NCBI GenBank assembly: GCA_020725465.1
Contig: DYEY01000002.1
Location: 1-64,000 of the forward strand
DNA: 64,000 nucleotides
Source: Dethiobacter sp.
GTDB lineage: Bacteria > Bacillota > Dethiobacteria > Dethiobacterales > Dethiobacteraceae
Reading direction: 5' to 3'
Positions 60,284 through 64,000 of the stretch are shown here, one piece after another. How positions within the stretch are numbered: the stretch's first letter is position 1; every line of letters starts with the position of its first letter. The translations under genes were made by a program, and so were the position numbers. The notes below the pieces were generated by a model, which searched no databases, was not told the DNA's origin, and saw only the letters and a list, made by a program, of their open reading frames with translations.

Positions 60284-61677
60284 TCATCATCCCTCCCCAG
60301 CCGCTTTTTAGCCTTTTGTACAGCTTCGTCATCGTCCTCCGGTGGCTCCAGATCGGCCTGGTCGGTTTTTTGTCTGGGGTTGGCCTTTCGCCTTTGGCGT
60401 GTCTGGCGTGGTTGGGGTGCTGTATCATCGTCCAAACGCTCCGGTAATCCTGCCACCTCGCGCACATAGTCTTCTATGCCATCATCTGGTATCAAAATAC
60501 CCACGCCGGTCATGTCCTTGATGTAGGCCGCCAGCGCCTGAATGTCCGCGCTCTCAATATCACCGTGCTCCAGGGTGGGATAATCGGTTATGCCGCTGAA
60601 ATGATCACCGTTAAGGTCTATCAATGTCGGTATTGCCTGGTTGTTGAAAACCTCGCAGATAATATCGAGGTAAGCGCCTACAGCCATTGAGAATAATTCG
60701 GTCTTGTCGCTGCTCAAGGCAAAGCTGCCCACTTGCTGGTGCCCAAGCAGTACGAAGTCTGCAAGGACAGTCATGGCTATTCGGGTATCGTATCGCTCGA
60801 TGATGGCGTTGGTATCGAACTGGCGCCGGCCACCGGTGCTCAATAGCTGTAGCTCCCAGCCTGCCGGGAGGCTCAAGCCTTCCATGCTGTCGCGGCGGAT
60901 GTTCTGGACGATTTTTTCTGTCAGCAGGCGAATGGCGGTCATGTCCGGGTCGTCCTCGTCCCAGATGTTCATTCCTTCCGGTGCCTTCAAAACAGGAAAG
61001 CCGGCCAGGTCGCGCTCGATGCCTATTCCCTCTATCTCTTGAATGCGGCGCTTGAAATACCAGCTCCGGTATGCGTTGCGGAGGATGCTTCTCCCTTCAG
61101 GGTTGCCCTTGCGGCTCTTCGTCCTGAAAAGCAGCAGCTTTTCAATTGGTATTTGGATTATCTCAAAAGTGGGTGGCGGCATCTGTGCCATTCCCAGAAG
61201 GTTGTCATTATCATCATATAACCACTCCCAGAGAGTATCCTGCGCCCTGATGGGTAACTTTTGCCACCCTATCAATCCATCGGTGTACTTACTCTTTAGT
61301 CGCGGGTCGCTGTTCCTGCCTAAGCGCCGCTTGTAGACCAGTTCGTGAGCACTCCAACCAAAAGTTAAAAACGACAGGATTTCAGAGACGGTATCCGTCC
61401 ATGTGTCGCTCATGTCGTCCATGCAGCTATAAATAAAGTCCGCTGCTTCTTGGTCTTTGACTGTGGAGCCTCCCGGCTGCACGCTCCAGCTTGCCTGTCT
61501 GATAAGCATTTCTATGGCGTAAAGGATGGCGCCGATAACATCGTCGTTCTCGCTCATCTCCTTATACACCTCAATGCCTTTGCGCCCCTGGAGGTCTTTC
61601 AGGAATTCCTCATAAAAAAAGCCACCGTACCTTTTTTGCCCCAGGCGGCCAATCTCTTTTAAGCTATTGCTTGCCAC
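60280..61677 (-). CDS. Phage portal protein
   Basis: 465 residues from a GTG start (61677), preceded by GGAGGAAAAAAC. Features MLIRQASWSVQPGG, WKKL/PIRAQDTLWEW, the segment RSILRNAYRSWYFKRRIQEIEGIGIERDLAGFPVL and later ALSSDKTELFSMAVGAYLDIICEVFN match portal proteins of DUF935-like/Gram-positive phages. The extreme C-terminus is acidic and basic low complexity. Overlaps the MuF-fusion gene by 4 nt. Confidence 0.88.
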   Translation of the reverse strand: MASNSLKEIGRLGQKRYGGFFYEEFLKDLQGRKGIEVYKEMSENDDVIGAILYAIEMLIRQASWSVQPGGSTVKDQEAADFIYSCMDDMSDTWTDTVSEILSFLTFGWSAHELVYKRRLGRNSDPRLKSKYTDGLIGWQKLPIRAQDTLWEWLYDDNDNLLGMAQMPPPTFEIIQIPIEKLLLFRTKSRKGNPEGRSILRNAYRSWYFKRRIQEIEGIGIERDLAGFPVLKAPEGMNIWDEDDPDMTAIRLLTEKIVQNIRRDSMEGLSLPAGWELQLLSTGGRRQFDTNAIIERYDTRIAMTVLADFVLLGHQQVGSFALSSDKTELFSMAVGAYLDIICEVFNNQAIPTLIDLNGDHFSGITDYPTLEHGDIESADIQALAAYIKDMTGVGILIPDDGIEDYVREVAGLPERLDDDTAPQPRQTRQRRKANPRQKTDQADLEPPEDDDEAVQKAKKRLGRDDE

Positions 61678-61710
61678 GTTTTTTCCTCCTTTCCGTGCGA
61701 TTTTTTATAT

Positions 61711-61760
61711 AAAAACAGCGCTCGGTTAGGAAGCCTGGCGCTGTTACACAAAACAGCGCC
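61711..61760 (-). promoter_or_regulatory. Overlapping hairpins ahead of the portal gene, attenuator-like
   Basis: Three related arms lie in a row on the minus strand: GGCGCTGTT (61760-61752), AACAGCGCC (61745-61737) and GCGCTGTT (61721-61714) followed by TTT. The middle arm can pair with the first (loop 6 nt) or with the third (loop 15 nt); the second choice makes a terminator-like hairpin. The mutually exclusive pairing is the logic of an attenuator. Confidence 0.45.
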
Positions 61761-61840
61761 ATAGACGTGGCTACTCTTAGAGTAATCACATCTCAGCGTG
61801 TGCAGATTATGCGATAAATTTGTTTACCGTCTCCTTCCGG

Positions 61841-62074
61841 TTAAACAAACATAAAGCCTACAATGCGGACGTTCGGGTTTGTCTTGAGCCTGAACTCCTC
61901 GTCGTAGGCAGTGTTGTAATACTCAATTTTTGATGGTATTAGCGCAGTGTTTGTGATAACTTCGACGGCCCCGGTAGGCAATTGAACGGCGGCAATCAGC
62001 ATTTTGGCTGTCGCTCCTTTTTCTTCCGCCTCCTGCAGAAAGCGCGCTCTTAGCTGGTATGCTTTATTGTCCAT
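61841..62074 (-). CDS. Small hypothetical phage protein
   Basis: 77 residues: helical N-terminus (AYQLRARFLQEAEEKGATAKMLIAAV) and strand-rich C-terminus (RIVGFMFV at the end). Lies between terminase and portal; GAGAGGAGAATTCACTA ribosome binding site. Not recognised. Confidence 0.65.
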   Translation of the reverse strand: MDNKAYQLRARFLQEAEEKGATAKMLIAAVQLPTGAVEVITNTALIPSKIEYYNTAYDEEFRLKTNPNVRIVGFMFV

Positions 62075-62145
62075 TAGTGAATTCTCCTCTCTATATTTTT
62101 ATCCTAACCCCTCCCCCGCTCTCTTTCGGCGTAGACGGTGATAGG

Positions 62146-62187
62146 TAATAGGGTACCAGTAATAGGGTACCAGTAATAGGGTACCAG
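62146..62187. repeat. Three perfect 14-bp tandem repeats
   Basis: TAATAGGGTACCAG occurs three times without gap, each containing a GGTACC palindrome. Located in the spacer between the terminase large-subunit gene and the 77-residue gene. See the adjacent 11-bp array. Confidence 0.9.
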
Positions 62188-62209
62188 CAGGGCTAGTATA
62201 GTTACTTGC

Positions 62210-62253
62210 CCGATGTTTGTCTGATACGTGTCCGATGCTTGTATGATGCTTTA
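62210..62253. repeat. Four degenerate 11-bp tandem repeats after the terminase gene
   Basis: On the minus strand, four 11-mers close to ACAAGCATCGG run end to end, stopping 2 bp before the terminase stop codon region. An 11-bp period is about one helical turn, so a protein binding one DNA face could bind every copy. Confidence 0.7.
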
Positions 62254-62255
62254 TG

Positions 62256-63749
62256 TCATTTCTTCCAATAGCTACTCTTTGTAAGCCCGCTGCTCTTTGG
62301 TGGGCCGGTCATGCTTGGTTTGTCCATGAGGTATAAAATCCCTTGCACCAGCGCGTCCACGGTATCTTTGTATGTGCCCTTCGGAAATATCAAAAGGTCA
62401 TTGATTAAATCATGCACCCATGGGTGTGTCGCTGGGTCTGGGAAGTGGATGTTTCCCGCCTCAAAGTAAGGCGTCACGCTCATGGCGCGCTCCTCTTTGC
62501 TGCCTTTCGGGTTGAATTCCACCATGCCTGGGATTGATTTCTTTAAGTGTGAAACGATGGCCGGGCCATTGGCTTTGTTCTCGATTACTTTTGCTCTCGC
62601 CTTCGGCCATTTGCCGGTGAGTGTTCGGACTGCTGCTACACTCTCTGTGAATTCCATCTTGTCGTTCACTAAGTCGTGGATATAAATATCAGCTCCGCTC
62701 CTACCCATAATGAGACCGGCGCACTTGGCACTCCCATCGCTTTTGGTGAACGGCATATCCCAGGTCTGTATAAGCATGGTCTGGTGTGGTGCCTGTGTGA
62801 AAAAGCTCCCCAACCATTCCCGCTTGAAGATGATACCTTCTGCCGGTGCCGGTGTCTGCTGGAACTGGCCGGCGTATTGGACGCTTCCCATTGCTTTTTT
62901 GAGGTCAGCCAGCGCTTTTTTGCTAAACCTTTCCGGGTTTAGGAGGTCGCCCTCTTCCCGGATGATTTGCTTCCCGGAGATAGGGAAGTGAATAACGGTT
63001 CGCTCTTCTGCCTCTGCTGGCAGGCATAGGTGATGGTACCCGAGCTGCTCTGATAGAACGTATCCCGTCAGGTCGTTTTCATGGAGCCGCTGCATGATGA
63101 TTATTATTGCGCCCTTCTCCGGGTCGTTGAGCCTGGTCTGCAACGTGTTCTTAAAGAACGCTATAGATGCTTCTCTCTCGGTGGCACTGTTGGCCATGAG
63201 AGGGTTCTGCGGGTCGTCGACGATTATAATGTCGCCGCCCTCACCAGTTAAGCTACCGCCGGTACTGGTGCTATACATCATGCCGTGGTAATTGTTTTTG
63301 AACTCGTTCTGCCTGTCCACATCGTCCTTAATCTTGAACCGGTCGCCCCAGTTTGATTGGTACCACGGGCTTTTAATAATATCCCTGCAGAGGACGTTGT
63401 GCTTTCGGCTCAAATTATCGCTATACGAGACCTTAATAAAACGCTTCTCCGGCTTCTTTATCCATGACCAGGCAGGGAAACATACAGTTGTCTGTATTGA
63501 CTTCATGTGCCGAGGCGGGATGTTGATAATAAGCCTCAAAATCTCGCTGTTATCCACCGCTTGAAGGTACTCGCTGATTAAGTCAATGTGCCAGTTCTCT
63601 ACATACTTCGTGCCTGGTTCGATTACCCTCCACGCTTGTTTGATGAACTCTGAAAGATGGCGCTCCGCCTTTTCTTTCCGTAGCGCCTCTTGCAGAGCCT
63701 CAATATCAAACGCCGGGCTCTGTATGTAGTTTTTCCAGTAGCTGTTCAA
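62256..63749 (-). CDS. terL: Terminase large subunit
   Basis: 497-residue packaging motor. ATPase: Walker A variant PPRHMKS (about 75), Walker B DIIIVDDPQ (about 170) and the coupling segment RLHENDLTG. Nuclease: QTWDMPF with a metal-binding Asp and later acidic residues. Strand-spanning overlap with the small-subunit 3' end of 44 nt. Drives DNA into proheads through the portal. Confidence 0.94.
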   Translation of the reverse strand: MNSYWKNYIQSPAFDIEALQEALRKEKAERHLSEFIKQAWRVIEPGTKYVENWHIDLISEYLQAVDNSEILRLIINIPPRHMKSIQTTVCFPAWSWIKKPEKRFIKVSYSDNLSRKHNVLCRDIIKSPWYQSNWGDRFKIKDDVDRQNEFKNNYHGMMYSTSTGGSLTGEGGDIIIVDDPQNPLMANSATEREASIAFFKNTLQTRLNDPEKGAIIIIMQRLHENDLTGYVLSEQLGYHHLCLPAEAEERTVIHFPISGKQIIREEGDLLNPERFSKKALADLKKAMGSVQYAGQFQQTPAPAEGIIFKREWLGSFFTQAPHQTMLIQTWDMPFTKSDGSAKCAGLIMGRSGADIYIHDLVNDKMEFTESVAAVRTLTGKWPKARAKVIENKANGPAIVSHLKKSIPGMVEFNPKGSKEERAMSVTPYFEAGNIHFPDPATHPWVHDLINDLLIFPKGTYKDTVDALVQGILYLMDKPSMTGPPKSSGLTKSSYWKK

Positions 63750-64000
63750 GCTCCACGAGCTCCTCGTCCGATAAGCTCGAAAGGTTTATATCTCCTGTGT
63801 TTTTGACTTTGACCTCGCCCTGGTGCGTTATCTTCGCCTCTCCGCTTATCTTCGTATTCTCGGTGGATTCACCACGGCTCAAACGCTCAATTTTGACGCC
63901 GACATCGACCAGGCGCACGATGTCGGCTGCTGTGATTTCCTCCTCTGGCATAGTCAGCAGTCTTTTGGCCGCCTTTTTTAGCATTTGTGAGGCCAGCAGT
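63706..64000 (-). CDS. terS: Terminase small subunit, C-terminal part (runs off the window)
   Basis: The frame stays open to the window edge; upstream of an internal ATG at 63984 it continues LLASQMLKK, so the gene begins beyond 64000. Visible: AAKRLLTMPEEEITAADIVRLVDVGVKIERLSRGES, the usual small-terminase C-terminal helix with VKIERLSRG, then an acidic tail. Provides DNA recognition for the large subunit. Confidence 0.8.
   Translation of the reverse strand, partial: LLASQMLKKAAKRLLTMPEEEITAADIVRLVDVGVKIERLSRGESTENTKISGEAKITHQGEVKVKNTGDINLSSLSDEELVELEQLLEKLHTEPGV

Noticed and set aside
62146-62253. CRISPR-like array
   Set aside because: The units are 14 or 11 bp, directly abutting, with no spacers and no cas genes.

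Overview
The window looks like a chromosomal piece of an anaerobic, spore-former-type Firmicute (Clostridia; a Pelotomaculum/Desulfotomaculum/Syntrophomonas-like butyrate or isobutyrate oxidiser), carrying a large prophage. This rests on the catabolic cluster, the small-PurL/PurS/PurQ purine operon, the riboswitch types, strong AGGAGG ribosome binding sites and a PBSX-like phage. The species is an inference. Every gene I accept is on the minus strand, so transcription runs from high to low coordinates.

1-12100: an acyl-CoA catabolic operon read thiolase, 3-hydroxyacyl-CoA dehydrogenase, crotonase, two acyl-CoA dehydrogenases, cobalamin adenosyltransferase, MeaB GTPase, mutase large subunit, mutase small (B12) subunit, and a C_GCAxxG_C_C protein. 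A sigma-54 activator (CBS-PAS-PAS-AAA-Fis) follows. The mutase has Phe84 and Gln202 where methylmalonyl-CoA mutase has Tyr89 and Arg207. That is the isobutyryl-CoA mutase signature, so the operon reads as a complete route isobutyryl-CoA -> butyryl-CoA -> 2 acetyl-CoA.

12400-27570: a purine operon (permease, purK, E, B, an unknown membrane protein, C, S, Q, L, F, M, N, H, D) with an intrinsic terminator. Ahead of the permease lies a tandem guanine aptamer plus ykkC-2 type (PRPP-like) aptamer and a terminator, i.e. a two-input purine switch.

27600-64000: a prophage of at least 36.4 kb, running off the right edge. Its left end falls on a displaced 3' end of guaA (codons for STIEWE and stop), so the phage sits in the guaA 3' end. 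From right to left: small and large terminase, portal, a giant MuF-kinase-like fusion, protease/scaffold, capsid, connectors, contractile tail (sheath, tube, chaperone with a -1 frameshift site, tape measure, LysM protein, hub, baseplate), a complete diversity-generating retroelement (avd, reverse transcriptase, template repeat, target protein with variable repeat), lysis genes, and a left-end block of small genes including an ADP-ribosylglycohydrolase.

The most notable system is the diversity-generating retroelement. A 140-bp template repeat at 37181-37320 matches a variable repeat at 35915-36054 inside a 966-residue tail-fibre protein. I count 20 differences, 19 of them at template adenines. 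The variable repeat lies in the middle of the protein, with about 600 residues after it. No tRNA, rRNA, insertion sequence or CRISPR array was seen.
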